A stretch of DNA of 30,354 nucleotides. Source: Martensiomyces pterosporus (taxonomy: Eukaryota > Kickxellomycota > Kickxellomycetes > Kickxellales > Kickxellaceae). Position numbers and translations under genes: made by a program. Below the pieces are notes generated by a model. That model made no database searches. It was given only the letters and a program-made list of their open reading frames with translations, and was not told the DNA's origin. The stretch lies in NCBI GenBank assembly GCA_025201845.1, contig MU604089.1:1-30354 (forward strand). The letters run 5' to 3'. Of the stretch, positions 9,112 through 18,479 are shown in pieces (the stretch's first letter is position 1; each line of letters starts with the position of its first letter).

Positions 9112-11627
9112 TCACCACTGGAAGAGCAGGCGATCGCGCAGCAACCTCGACCCAAAGTCCGCCCACTCCTGCGCCGTGATCCACATCTCCTTCGAGCACT
9201 CCAGCCTACTCAACACGGCACCGCCCTTCCACGCAAGGACCCGTGGATCCAGGTCCCTGGGCGGCGACACAATATCCGCTCTCTCGACGCCCTGCATATA
9301 CTCTGGGCGGATATACATCAGCCTGCTGGCCAACACATCGTCGAACCCAGGGATAAACGACACGCCGCCGCCCACAAGCACAATTGAGACATACAGCTTC
9401 TTTGCGCGGTCAACCGACCCGGCATGCGAAATGCTGTGCGTGATTGCAGCGTCCAGCGGCATCCGGGAGTACTGAGCCTCGGGGTCCGGCACATACGCGA
9501 CATTGGGCACCGACGGCGTGGATGGCGACGTCTTGCTGCCATCCTCAGCCAGAATGGCCTTCATGCTGCTGGAAATCGCCTTGCCCATCGGCGTCGCAGG
9601 CGCACTGGGATTCGCGTGGGGGTCGGGTGTTCCAGGCGCGGACCCAGGTACCGTGGCGGGCGCAGTCGCTGCCTCAGTGATTTGCGCTGCCTCTGGCACC
9701 GCCTCGCTCTCAACGGCCTTCGAGGGCAAGATGCCGAACTGCGTGATAGTGAGGTGGCTGCAGGACAGCGATTTGGCCTCGCCATACGCTTCGGGGTAGC
9801 TTGCATTGACAAACGTCTTCGCATAGTCTGGCGGCTTGTAATAGGCATCGGCAATGGTGGGGTAGAAAAGACACAGCGGCGCCTGGTACATCTCGTCGTA
9901 GGTCTTGAAGCTGTACTTGTACGTATGGTCGTTCGGCGAGCGGACGAAAAAGTCGTGCATGCGGATATTGACGTCCGACAAGTTCATCGTGCAATAGCGT
10001 TCGCGCAGCTCGTTGAGCATGCTCCAGTCATACATGCGCTGGAGCGACGCTTCGTGGTACGGGAATGCGCTGCGCATAAACAGGCTCGAGAGGAACCTGG
10101 TAATGTCGTCTCCGCCATACATGATATTCACGCGCGACTCCTGGTGGCAATACCCGTCCTCAACACAGGCAATGCTGGTTTTCTGCGCGCCAACATCGAC
10201 CACGCATGCAGTGGAGAACCCAGCGCCAAATGTCACCAGGGTCGAGCTCTGCTGGATCAGCAAGGAGTGGAATCCCATCCGGCGCAGGAGCATCTCCGAC
10301 AGCGCAGTGACCTCAACACGGCTATAGATATCAGGAATAGCTAGCACAGCGCCATAGCTCGACAGTCCCTTGCGCTTGATGCCCAGCTCCGTCTCAAGCA
10401 CGCTCGTCCAAATGGCCTCGATATCGCCCAGAACCTCCTCAATGCTCGCATAATCCTCGACGTTGAAGCAGCCGTTGCGAATGGGGTACCGGATGACGAA
10501 TTTTTCTGGATCGGCTATCCGCAGTGCCTTCTCACCGATGACAAAATCCTCGTGGATCTCCGACGATGGAAGCCATTCGATCTTGAACGGGTCGTTGTGG
10601 TCCTGGATAACCTCGGGCTTTGACTGGTTGTTGTATGTCAGGACCTGTGCGTAGGCATTCGGCGGCGCCTTGCGTTTGGACTGGCGCTGGTGCTGCTTCA
10701 GGGCTTCTCTGAGCATCTCCAGGGTGCTGTCCACAGGGTCGATGCCGGCAGACGGCTCCTCGCCCTTGCTATCCTCGATGTCGATGTGGCCGTTGTCGCC
10801 GCTTTCGCTAGCCGTTTCGTTAGCAGGGCTGTTCGCCTCCATGCTACCACTGCTGCTGGGTTCGCTGCCCTTGTCTTTCTCTGTGCCAGGATTGGCAGCG
10901 TGGTCCTCGCTCTCGTCCTGTTTGCCGCTGCCGCTGCTGTTGTTGCCGCTGCTCCGATCGCTCTCATTTTCGGGCACAACCGAAGTGTCGCTAGACTCAG
11001 CAGTGCCTGGGTCCACACTTGCAGGCACGCTGTTCTGGGAAGGCACCCTTAGACGCCTAGCGATGGCGTGTGGCAGCTCACGCGGCACAGCGTCGCTCGC
11101 CCTTCCAATGCGCAGCCAGCGTGAGCCCGGGTTGATAACAATGACATTCTCGCCTGTAGTAACATCTAGTCCGCGGGCCTGGTCCGCCGGTCCAACGCCA
11201 TGATCGCCTCTCTTCAGCGTCGACGTGACGTTTCTCGGGTTAAACGATGTATAGGTCGGGAACGAGTACTTGCTCTCCAGCCTCCCCAGTTGTGGCGAAG
11301 GCGCGTTGGCTGCAGACGCATATGCATTGGTAGGCGTGCTCGTCCCTGACACGCCATTGCCGGACTGAAGGCTGCTGTGGTGGTGATGCCCGCCTCGGTG
11401 CTTATTACCAAGCACAGATAGGGGTGCGGATGACGATAGGGGGGCAGCGCTTCCACCCAGGACCGATGGTGACGCATGCACACTGCCTGTGCGCTCGCTG
11501 GCCAGCGCGTCGCGCACACTGGCAGTAATGCTAGCGTTTGAAATGTCACCACCCTTCTTACGCGACCTTGGCGTGCCGCCGTTCGCTGTGCGGGCGCCCT
11601 TGGCTGGCGGTGTGTTCACGCCCTGCC

Positions 11628-11671
<44 letters not shown>

Positions 11672-12204
11672 CTCTGGGTCTGCTGTGCACTCATACTTTG
11701 CATAAACCTCGACCGCACCAGCTCATCAACGCTGTCTTTCCTAGGTCTACGACGAATCTTCGAAGTAACAGACTGCACGCTCGAGCCAATATTGGATTGC
11801 TGCGACATCGCCTGCCCGCCAAAGGACCTGCTGGTGCCAGCATCCACCGGCGTTGCCATGCCGCCACTACCCGACGATGCCGACGACGCCGCTGGAAAGG
11901 CAATAGACTCGGCAGCATCTGCAGCAGCACCTGAGGGCGGTGCCGAGGTGGTTATCCCAAGGCTGTCAACGATAAACTCGGGCTTCGCTGCCTCAGTGTC
12001 CCTTTCGCTGTCCTTGTCTTTATCCTTCTGCTTGGACCTTCCAGAACCTTTGGGCTTTGGCCGATTTGTACGCGGCGTCTTCTCGCTCTTGTCTGATTTG
12101 GTCGTCGGTGTGGAGGTGGCAGGGCTTGTGTCGCCCGACAGGGCTGAGGGATTCGCCTCTGGCAGCCACGAGTATTTTTTGCGCTTGCCGTTGAACGCCG
12201 ACAT
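9112..12204 (-). CDS. ARP8: Actin-related protein 8, INO80 chromatin remodeller subunit
   Basis: A 1030-residue nuclear actin-fold protein. Arp8 binds extranucleosomal DNA in the INO80 complex as part of the Arp4-Arp8-actin module. Residues 1 to about 330 are low-complexity and basic/Ser-rich, including the polyglutamine tract at 179-192. The actin fold starts near 350 with NVIVINPGSRWLRIGRASDA, the Arp8 version of the actin phosphate-1 loop. Later blocks include ACVVDVGAQKTSIACVEDG (phosphate-2) and SIVLVGGGVSFIPGFDDVL near the C-terminus. Arp8-type insertions are present: an acidic Ser/Glu-rich stretch around 400-490 and an Ala/Pro-rich stretch near 830-890. The protein is longer than yeast Arp8 (881 residues) mostly through its disordered parts. 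The start encodes MSAFNGKRKKYSW, with no better upstream candidate. Identification is secure. Confidence 0.92.
11629..11670. repeat. Pure CTG/CAG trinucleotide repeat, 14 units
   Basis: Fourteen uninterrupted CTG units on the plus strand are read as 14 CAG codons in ARP8 (Gln179-Gln192). Flanking Gln, Thr and Ser residues extend the Q-rich stretch. No CAA interruption is present inside the run. Confidence 0.95.
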
Positions 12205-12549
12205 TTACAAGGCTCCCGTGCAAAATCCAGGTGCGTTTGTATGTGTGGATTGTAGCAAGATGCCAGAAAGAGAGAGAATAGTGCAGGGGAATGGGGAAAT
12301 TGAGGAGCGCGGACGTGGAATTTCAAGAACAAGGCGAAGCAGCAGGCGAAAAGGGGGAGCGAACGCCAGCAGGAAAAATACTGGCCACAAGCAGCCTCCC
12401 CAAGCGGTCCTTTAAGCTGGCTGAGCAGCTCGGCGCCTGATTGGCCGGCGTGGACTACAAGGAGCATACAAATGTGCAGCACTATTTAATGCAGCTGCGC
12501 TCTGAGCTCTCCCCGCACAAAGCCCAGCAGGGCGGCAAGGCCTTTTGCC
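12205..12549. promoter_or_regulatory. Divergent promoter between ARP8 and the TVP15-like gene
   Basis: A 345-bp gene-free region. It has an inverted CCAAT box (ATTGG) at 12440-12444 and a TATA-like TATTTAA at 12483-12489 that would serve the rightward gene. No RNA gene seen. Confidence 0.5.
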
Positions 12550-13800
12550 ATGGCATCCTTCGCCTTCTCCCGTCTCTCCTCTGCTCTTGCTCACCACCCA
12601 TTCCTTCCACCGCCGTCAACTCCTTCTCCTCCAGCACCTGCATGCTCCCGCGAACATGAAATGAGCTACCTGAACATATACCTTCTGCTCCTGCTGTTCA
12701 ACGTTCTCAACGTCATCGCCTTCGGCGCCATTGTCAGCGTGGCGGTGGTGAACATAATCGCACGCTCCTCGCCGACCAACATGATAATCTACTACGCCTA
12801 CACGGGCATCCTCTGCCTGGCCCTCCTCCTGTCCGAATTCCGCGCACCACGGCTTCTCGGCGTGCAAATGCGGTTTCTGTTCACCTACAGCGGGCGCGGC
12901 ATCCTGCTGACGTATTTTGGCTGCATTGTATATACAAACACGCTCTACAACATCGTTGCATGCGTCTACACAGTCACTCTGGGTGTCTTCTACCTCGTCA
13001 TCGCCTGGGTGCCTCTGGTTCCGCTGCAGCACGGCATCCAGTACAACTGGTCGCGCTGGTGCAGCGAGGGCGTGACGCGGCTATATTCGACGGGAGGGCA
13101 TGGGCATAAGGCGGAGCAGGGGCACGGGAACTACGCATTGCGGCGGAAAGTTGGCCGCCATGCCATATCGACTGAGCAGTACCACGACCCGCTTCTGGAA
13201 AACAGCGGATCAAGCGAGCAGTATGTGCGCATGGGGTCCCAGGCTACTGCGCGGGAATTGAATTTGAGCAACACCACGTACACGCCTGAACAATCGCCGT
13301 CTTGGCCAAAAGAGATGGACGAGATGGCGGACAATGCCAACCGCAACAAGAGAGAATCTTCGGTGTATGGGCTGAATGCGCACATCAGGAGCCTCGACAC
13401 TACTGGGGATCCCTATTTGGACAAGGTCATCAACAGCTCGCGGTTTGCAAACGACATGATGGACCCGAGCGACGACGAATACGTGGTCGCCCGCGACCCC
13501 TTGTTCTACTCCAGGTCGTCGGGGCTGGCAAGCAGCGTAAGCGGAAATGCAAAGAGCCCCACGATCGCTTCATCTCCTGTGTATACAGCCAGGCGGTCGC
13601 CAACTCTGGTCGCAAACCCGCGGTCAGTTGCCCCGCCTCCCCAGAGCTACACTTCGCCGCTGCAAGAAAGCTTTGACCCAGGAGCCAGCCATATATCGCT
13701 GCCCATACCTTACCATGTGTTTGCACCCGAAACCAGAGAGTCCCTGCATGAAAACCTGGAGCATGTCAGCCGTGCGCTCAACGGCACCACAACTCGATAG
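12550..13800 (+). CDS. TVP15/COPI-associated-type Golgi membrane protein with long tail
   Basis: Hydrophobic segments in the first 175 residues resemble the COPI-associated (TVP15) family of four-pass Golgi membrane proteins, including the family-like stretch LLLSEFRAPRLLGVQM followed by SGRGILLTYFG. After the last membrane segment comes a hydrophilic tail of about 230 residues rich in Ser, Pro and Asn with dispersed Tyr; typical family members of about 140-150 residues lack it, so it may be a cytosolic sorting or regulatory tail. The start is uncertain. ATG at 12550 has a strong context (gccATGG) and is in frame. The ATG at 12661 (Met38) begins just before the first membrane helix, and the 37 codons ahead of it look like a pyrimidine-rich leader. 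Family call is moderately sure; function is inferred from it. Confidence 0.65.
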   Translation: MASFAFSRLSSALAHHPFLPPPSTPSPPAPACSREHEMSYLNIYLLLLLFNVLNVIAFGAIVSVAVVNIIARSSPTNMIIYYAYTGILCLALLLSEFRAPRLLGVQMRFLFTYSGRGILLTYFGCIVYTNTLYNIVACVYTVTLGVFYLVIAWVPLVPLQHGIQYNWSRWCSEGVTRLYSTGGHGHKAEQGHGNYALRRKVGRHAISTEQYHDPLLENSGSSEQYVRMGSQATARELNLSNTTYTPEQSPSWPKEMDEMADNANRNKRESSVYGLNAHIRSLDTTGDPYLDKVINSSRFANDMMDPSDDEYVVARDPLFYSRSSGLASSVSGNAKSPTIASSPVYTARRSPTLVANPRSVAPPPQSYTSPLQESFDPGASHISLPIPYHVFAPETRESLHENLEHVSRALNGTTTR

Positions 13801-14343
13801 CATCTTTGCATTCACTCATATATCATACACAGTGCATCCACATCCTTCGCTTCAATCTGAGCCTGGAAAGAGGTGCTTGGGGCTACCAAGAAAAAGCTGC
13901 TTTGTGAATCGGCGCTTTGTTTGAACCGTGCTGCCGCCATATAGTCTCTTGCGCTGGAGCATGGCCAAAACTGACCAGGCGCTGCTCGATCTCGAACACA
14001 ATATGCGGCATTGCAATGTCTAAGCTACCAGGTTCCAGAGTGCTCATCCTTGCAAGGGGTGCGGCCACACCAATATTTCCGTTGTCGCAAAACCGACGCC
14101 TACTACAAACACTCCAACACACCAACCATGAGTGGAGAGAGCACGGCGTAGAGGGAGCCATCTTTCCTGCTTTGCTTCCTTGTTCATGGCTGTGAGGACC
14201 GCCTTGCTGTTTGCTTGCTGTCCTCGATGCTATCGCTGGCGGCATAAACGCAGTGTCCTTATCGAAAAGAGCGCACAACAGGAGAAAGTGGACGCGCGTG
14301 ACATCGACGCTGAAGCAAGAAGTGCTGCAGTACGCAGCAGAAG

Positions 14344-14377
14344 GAACAAAGCGTAGCAAAAGTATGCTGCTTTGTTC
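14344..14377. repeat. Imperfect hairpin beside an E-box
   Basis: The arm GAACAAAGC (14344-14352) is the exact reverse complement of GCTTTGTTC (14369-14377). Inside, AGCA (14355-14358) pairs with TGCT (14365-14368), leaving a 2-nt bulge and a 6-nt loop. The right arm runs into TCACGTGA at 14376-14383. Confidence 0.4.
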
Positions 14378-14383
14378 ACGTGA
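14376..14383. promoter_or_regulatory. TCACGTGA E-box palindrome
   Basis: Matches the bHLH core CACGTG and the Cbf1-type consensus RTCACRTG on one side only in part (preceded by T, not A/G). It is about 130 nt upstream of the SFSWAP-like start codon. Confidence 0.35.
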
Positions 14384-14514
14384 CAATTCCAGTTCATGGA
14401 GCACTGACCATAGTCGTTTTGCTGCCAACTTCGGTACACATAGCGCAAAGGCTCATGGCTGAGTTGCCGCGTGTCCACTTGTAGTGTTGCTCCAGGCTTC
14501 GGGAACAAACCAGC

Positions 14515-15852
14515 ATGAACGCACACCAAATCAGGCAGCAAGGACGGCGACAGTGGCTCCAGCGTAAGCGCAAGCAGTACGGAGAGGGCTTTATGGCCGG
14601 CGAGGATGACGGCGCAGGTGGTGATGGCAGCGATCTAATTGTATTCAGCTATGGCGCGCGTTTGTTCCCACGAGCTGAGTCGGTGGAGGGCGTGTCCTTG
14701 ATTCCACTGGAGACAAGCGCGGAGAAGATTCTGGTGGATAGATACGACGTCCGGCACTTGCTCGGCCCGGGATCAGCTGCAGAGTCCACATACAGCACCT
14801 CCGATCCACTGAGCGACCCTCATCTAAACGCGCTCCGTTTTGCAGCGCTGGATTTGAGAGGGGACGAGAGGGACATACACTGCATGGATCGCGAGGAAAG
14901 AAGAGCGTACATTGACCAACTAGCCAACCCGAAAGAGCCTGCGGACTTTGTGAGTGGAGTTCCCCTTCAATACGATGACAAAGGCAACCCGGTCAACTCG
15001 CCACAGCCTAGCCCAGAGAAAGACACCAAGGAGAGCACTGCAGAGGAGCCGCCGTTTAGCCCTGCGTTTGCAGTGCCCGAGGAGATCGCGGTCCCGGAAA
15101 CACACAGGGTGTTTGAAATAATCGAGCGCACAGCAAAATTCGTTGAAAGCCAGCCGGCGGAAAAGGCAAACCAAATGGAGATTGTCATACAAGGCAAGCA
15201 GGGAAACAACCCGGATTTTGAGTTTCTTAACCAGAGTAGCAGCCTGCACCAGTTCTACAAGCACATTCGGTGGCTGGTGCAGACGGGTCTCTACGGGTAT
15301 GCTGGCACTGAATCTGGCACTGAATCTGAACCCGAGGCAGAGCCTGAGCCCAAAGCAGATCTAGGCGCGTCAGCAGAAGCAGCCAGCCAGCCAGCAAAGG
15401 ACGGCCAGCCAAGCGACCCAGCAGCGAAGGAAGAGGTCAAACCACAAAGCGTCTGTGTGCCAGACGATGTTGCAATCCCAGATAAAGGTGCGCGTGAACT
15501 GGTCGATAGGGTTGCCAGCATCGTGGCGAGCTCCGCCAACCCGCAAAAACTTGAGACCAAGCTGCGCATCGAGAAGGCTACATCGTCAGCAGCATATGCA
15601 TTTCTGTCGCCATTCGACAAGTTCAACAGATACTACTGTTTCCGCCGGGACTGCTATGCAAACGGCGCAGAGGTGGTGCTTGACGGCAGTGACAGCGGCA
15701 AGTGCCAAGGGAAAGCGGAGCAGCCACACCCGCCAGCTGCAGACACGTCTGCATCGGATGATCAGCAAGACGGCAGCACCAAAGACATACAGGCCAAGCG
15801 GCGGCGGCTGGCGGCAGAATTCCTGAAGCGGAAACGCAGCGAGCAGTCCTAG
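14515..15852 (+). CDS. SFSWAP-like splicing regulator with two SURP domains
   Basis: The 445-residue protein has the domain order of the suppressor-of-white-apricot family, which regulates alternative pre-mRNA splicing. The N-terminal DRY_EERY-type domain is seen near 38-82 (DLIVFSYGARLFPR, then ILVDRYDVRHLL) and continues to about 150 with DREERRAYIDQLA. SURP module 1 runs about 197-260 (VFEIIERTAKFV, then NPDFEFLN and HQFYKHIRW). SURP module 2 runs about 326-385 (LVDRVASIVASS, then YAFLSPFDKFNRYYCFRRD). A Glu/Pro/Ala-rich linker with a tandem 12-bp duplication (15304-15327) joins them. The C-terminus ends in a short basic stretch (KRRRLAAEFLKRKR); the arginine/serine-rich tail of animal SFSWAP is missing. 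SURP modules usually bind a helix of SF1 or a similar partner. The start matches the family N-terminus. Confidence 0.85.
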   Translation: MNAHQIRQQGRRQWLQRKRKQYGEGFMAGEDDGAGGDGSDLIVFSYGARLFPRAESVEGVSLIPLETSAEKILVDRYDVRHLLGPGSAAESTYSTSDPLSDPHLNALRFAALDLRGDERDIHCMDREERRAYIDQLANPKEPADFVSGVPLQYDDKGNPVNSPQPSPEKDTKESTAEEPPFSPAFAVPEEIAVPETHRVFEIIERTAKFVESQPAEKANQMEIVIQGKQGNNPDFEFLNQSSSLHQFYKHIRWLVQTGLYGYAGTESGTESEPEAEPEPKADLGASAEAASQPAKDGQPSDPAAKEEVKPQSVCVPDDVAIPDKGARELVDRVASIVASSANPQKLETKLRIEKATSSAAYAFLSPFDKFNRYYCFRRDCYANGAEVVLDGSDSGKCQGKAEQPHPPAADTSASDDQQDGSTKDIQAKRRRLAAEFLKRKRSEQS

Positions 15853-16219
15853 CGGACGAGCAAGCACGCGCATGGGGCGAACGGCTGGGTGGAAGAGGCT
15901 TGTGTCTTTGCACTAAGCCGCTGCTAAACTGGCTGCTTATTCCAGTGCTGTGGTTGCTTGTCTGATGACGGTGGCTATCATGTGTGCTGGCTCCCTGCAC
16001 TGCGATTGGCTGAATCGGGCTGCAGCGAGGGGGGAGGGGGCGAATATTTGTTGGAAACCGGAGAGTGCCAAACATTCGCCGTTTCCCCAGCTATGCAAGC
16101 GTACTATTTTGCTTCTTTCTTGCTCCCACATATACTTGTTTTCCTGCTTGCAAAATCGGCGTGCGCATCTCTTTGTTGATATTGCTGGAGACAAATAGCA
16201 AAGGACTGAACTCGAAGAC
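15853..16219. other. Gene-free interval upstream of the NudE gene
   Basis: A 367-bp stretch between tandem genes. It has an inverted CCAAT box at 16005-16009 followed by a G-rich run (16030-16041) and then a pyrimidine-rich stretch before the start codon at 16220. No RNA gene or repeat recognised. Confidence 0.45.
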
Positions 16220-17338
16220 ATGAGCGAAGAGGACCCAATGTAAGTTTTCCGCTGAGCGCCAAGCGGCCCCTGTAGCCACAGTCCAGACAAGCAGCCATGC
16301 TAATATCCCTCAAATTGCACTGCGCCTAATTTGCCTCGCTGTAGCAGCTTTGCATCGACAGAGGAGGAAATCGCCTACTGGCGAGACGCCACAATGGACC
16401 TCAGAGACCGCTTGATGGACAAGGAGCTGGAGCTCGAGGACTTTCAGGTGCAATCGGCTGAGCTTGAGGCCGAATTGGAGGCAGAGATTGAGCGCCTGGA
16501 CGCAGTAAACACCGAATTGCGCGCAAAGAACGAAAAGTACAAGTTTGAGGTCGAGAACCTCAAGGAGAAGTACCAAAAGGCTCAGCTGAAGGCCGGCGAG
16601 GATCTGGCGTCGATCGAGCGCGAGCTGCAATTTGTCCGCTCCCAGCAGGAGTACTACAAGAGCCGCACCCGCGAGCTTGAGCAGGACAACGATGACCTTG
16701 AGCGCAACGAGCGTGCGGCAAAGTCGTCCCTGCAGGATATGGAGTGCCGGTTGAGTCGCGCGGTCGAGCAGAACACGCACCTGATGGGCGAGGTGCAGGC
16801 GAAGAAGATGCTCGTTGACGAGGTGCAGCGGCTAAAGGACGAGCTGAAGGACCTTAATCTGGAGCTCAATGTTGTTCGCAGCCGCAGCAGCCGCGTGGTG
16901 CCACAGAACTCGGGGCTGTCAAAGTCGTCGGCTAACGTCGATGTCGGTGGCGAGAACCCAGCGAGGATGGTCCATGATATCATGTCGCGTGTCAAAGATC
17001 TCGAGTCCAGGCTGGCTGGCGCTCGCACAAAGGTTACTCCGCTGATCGGGAGCAGCGGCAAGTACGCAACGCTCCACTCGCGGCTCTCGCGCAACAGAAC
17101 GATTGCCAACCCAAAGTCGTCCGCTGTATACGCCACCGGGAGCACGAGCGGCGACTCCTTGCAGAAGCCCACCAGTCTGCGCTCCCTCAGCCATACGCTG
17201 GGCGAGTCTCAGATTCCCGGCGGCGGCTCGCTTGTTGAGCAGCGGCTGGCAAAGTCCCGTATGATGCGCCAGGAGATGAAGCAGAGGCTGGACAGGACGG
17301 CTGAAGCTCACACAGTGCCACAGCGGAGACCGGCATGA
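16220..17338 (+). CDS. NudE/NDEL1-type dynein regulator (one intron)
   Basis: Two exons, 16220-16239 and 16345-17338, give 337 residues. NudE/NDEL1 proteins link LIS1/NudF to cytoplasmic dynein in nuclear migration and spindle positioning. The predicted N-terminus, MSEEDPISFASTEEEIAYW, aligns with the start of animal NDEL1 (FSSPKEETAYW), which supports the splice. Residues about 10-190 form a long parallel coiled coil with heptads such as ELEAELEAEIERLDAVN and the family phrase RELEQDNDDLERNERAA, the segment that binds LIS1 and dynein. The C-terminal 140 residues are Ser/Arg-rich, with a short KDLESRLAGART segment. Exon 2 alone has no ATG near the conserved start, so the intron is needed. AATAAA follows at 17476. 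Confidence in family is high, in the exact acceptor moderate. Confidence 0.9.
16240..16344 (+). other. Spliceosomal intron of the NudE gene
   Basis: A 105-nt intron with donor GTAAGT at 16240-16245, a branch-point-like CCTAAT at 16325-16330, and acceptor TAG at 16342-16344. A second in-frame acceptor, CAG, follows at once at 16345-16347 (TAGCAG). It interrupts the codon after residue 6 in phase 2. It is the only intron I can support in the window. Confidence 0.85.
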
Positions 17339-17787
17339 AGGCCACCCGTCCGTTGCATCTGTGCTCACCCTTTACCTGCATACATAGCCACCAGCATAAT
17401 ACCCCCTCCCTGTCCACCGCGCATTCATTCTACTCGAGAGCCCGGCTTTTCGAGGCTCCACACCCGCATCCTCACAATAAAACCACACCCAGGCATAATG
17501 ATTCATAGCACTTGTCGCCCATGTCCCTTCACTTATGTTCACTTCTACTGTCTCCTAGTCTTTCTCCCCCTTTCTACCACCTACAAATCCAACTGTTTCT
17601 CAAGCACGCTTTGCGAATGATTCCCGCGCCTGCTCACGTGGGCACACCCCTTTATTCTGGCTGAGCAGCAGGCATGCCGGCACAGGCTAATAAGCGCGAA
17701 TCCTGCGCACTATTTCGCAGCTGCGGGCGCTGCTCTCTTAGACTATTCCCTCGCGTCTCACATCGTACTATACCTCCGCTCCTAAAG
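17339..17787. other. Gene-free interval upstream of SPF27
   Basis: A 449-bp region holding the NudE 3' end (AATAAA at 17476-17481), a pyrimidine-rich stretch, and a CACGTG E-box at 17635-17640 about 150 nt before the SPF27 start. An in-frame ATG at 17674 would extend SPF27 by 38 residues, but the sequence looks like a leader. Confidence 0.45.
17476..17481 (+). terminator. Poly(A) signal of the NudE gene
   Basis: AATAAA about 140 nt after the NudE stop codon, in an A/C-rich context. Confidence 0.5.
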
Positions 17788-18414
17788 ATGGACACGCAAG
17801 GCGTTGCTCTCGATTCGCTTCCATACATCGACAACGAATACGATGACCCAGCTGTGCGCGAGAAAGTGATGGCCAGCATCCAAGAGGAGATGGGCCGGAT
17901 ATCGCCGCCGCTCATGCCCAAGTCCACATCTCTGTTCAAGCACAACGAGATCCTGCGCAAGGAGTACGAGCGCGTCAGGGCCGGCCGCCAGCTGCCGCCA
18001 TTCGACATCGAGCGGTACAAATTGGAAGCGCCCAGCGGCGAAGACGAGAGCGATCCCGAGGCATGGCGGCTGGCGGCTGGCAATGCTGCATCGCAGCTGG
18101 AACACCAAAACACCCGGCTGGTCAACCTGGAGCTTTTGCAGCAGTTTGGCGCCAACGTGTGGAAGCTGAGCAACTACCAAAAGGAGGGCCTATTGCGGAG
18201 TATTGAGGCTGCCACGCAAAAATACCAGGAGGAAGGTGTACATATCAACAAGGCGCGCAAGTACGAGCAGACCGAGGCTGGCGTGAGGCTCCGCGACCTG
18301 GAGTCGCGCTGGTCGGAGGGAGTTCGCAAATGCGTTGAGATCCAAGCAGCAAGCAGCGGGCTCCAAGCTGAAATCGACGGGATGGAGACAGCGCTGGCTG
18401 GCCGCTCGCAATGA
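17788..18414 (+). CDS. SPF27/BCAS2-type subunit of the Prp19 splicing complex
   Basis: A 208-residue protein of the BCAS2/SPF27 family, a core component of the Prp19 (NTC) complex that activates the spliceosome. The N-terminal family phrase is DSLPYIDNEYDDPAVREKV, close to the start; the diagnostic middle block runs from about residue 74, with FDIERYKLEAPSGED, then AASQLEHQNTRLVNLELL and NVWKLSNYQKEGLL. The C-terminal half is helical and probably coiled-coil. The length is near that of human BCAS2 (225). I chose the ATG at 17788 (context aagATGG) over the in-frame ATG at 17674, because the extra 38 residues have no family counterpart and lie in pyrimidine-rich sequence. The gene converges on UTP23 with 65 bp between stop codons. 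Confidence 0.9.
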   Translation: MDTQGVALDSLPYIDNEYDDPAVREKVMASIQEEMGRISPPLMPKSTSLFKHNEILRKEYERVRAGRQLPPFDIERYKLEAPSGEDESDPEAWRLAAGNAASQLEHQNTRLVNLELLQQFGANVWKLSNYQKEGLLRSIEAATQKYQEEGVHINKARKYEQTEAGVRLRDLESRWSEGVRKCVEIQAASSGLQAEIDGMETALAGRSQ

Positions 18415-18479
18415 TCGGCAGCTGTTCTATGAGTAGTTGGTGTCTTTTCTATTTGCTGTTTACATATATTATAGTGCTG

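Larger units (their letters stand above)
13801..14514. other. Gene-free interval upstream of the SFSWAP-like gene
   Basis: A 714-bp stretch with no convincing gene. A 181-codon minus-strand frame (13883-14428) has no recognisable domain or codon pattern. The interval contains a TCACGTGA E-box palindrome at 14376-14383 and an imperfect hairpin at 14344-14377. The 3' end of the TVP15-like mRNA and the promoter of the next gene must both lie here; I see no canonical AATAAA and no clear TATA box. Confidence 0.5.

Noticed and set aside
11489..12415. 308-codon plus-strand frame opposite the ARP8 N-terminus, with a polycysteine run
   Set aside because: The polycysteine is the CTG repeat read in another frame; the repeat is in frame as CAG in ARP8, which is conserved downstream.
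13883..14428. 181-codon minus-strand frame in the gap before the SFSWAP-like gene
   Set aside because: No domain, no membrane or targeting pattern, erratic codon use. Kept as intergenic; transcription data could change this.
17674..17787. N-terminal extension of SPF27 from an upstream in-frame ATG
   Set aside because: The 38 residues have no family counterpart and the DNA looks like a pyrimidine-rich leader directly before a good ATG context.
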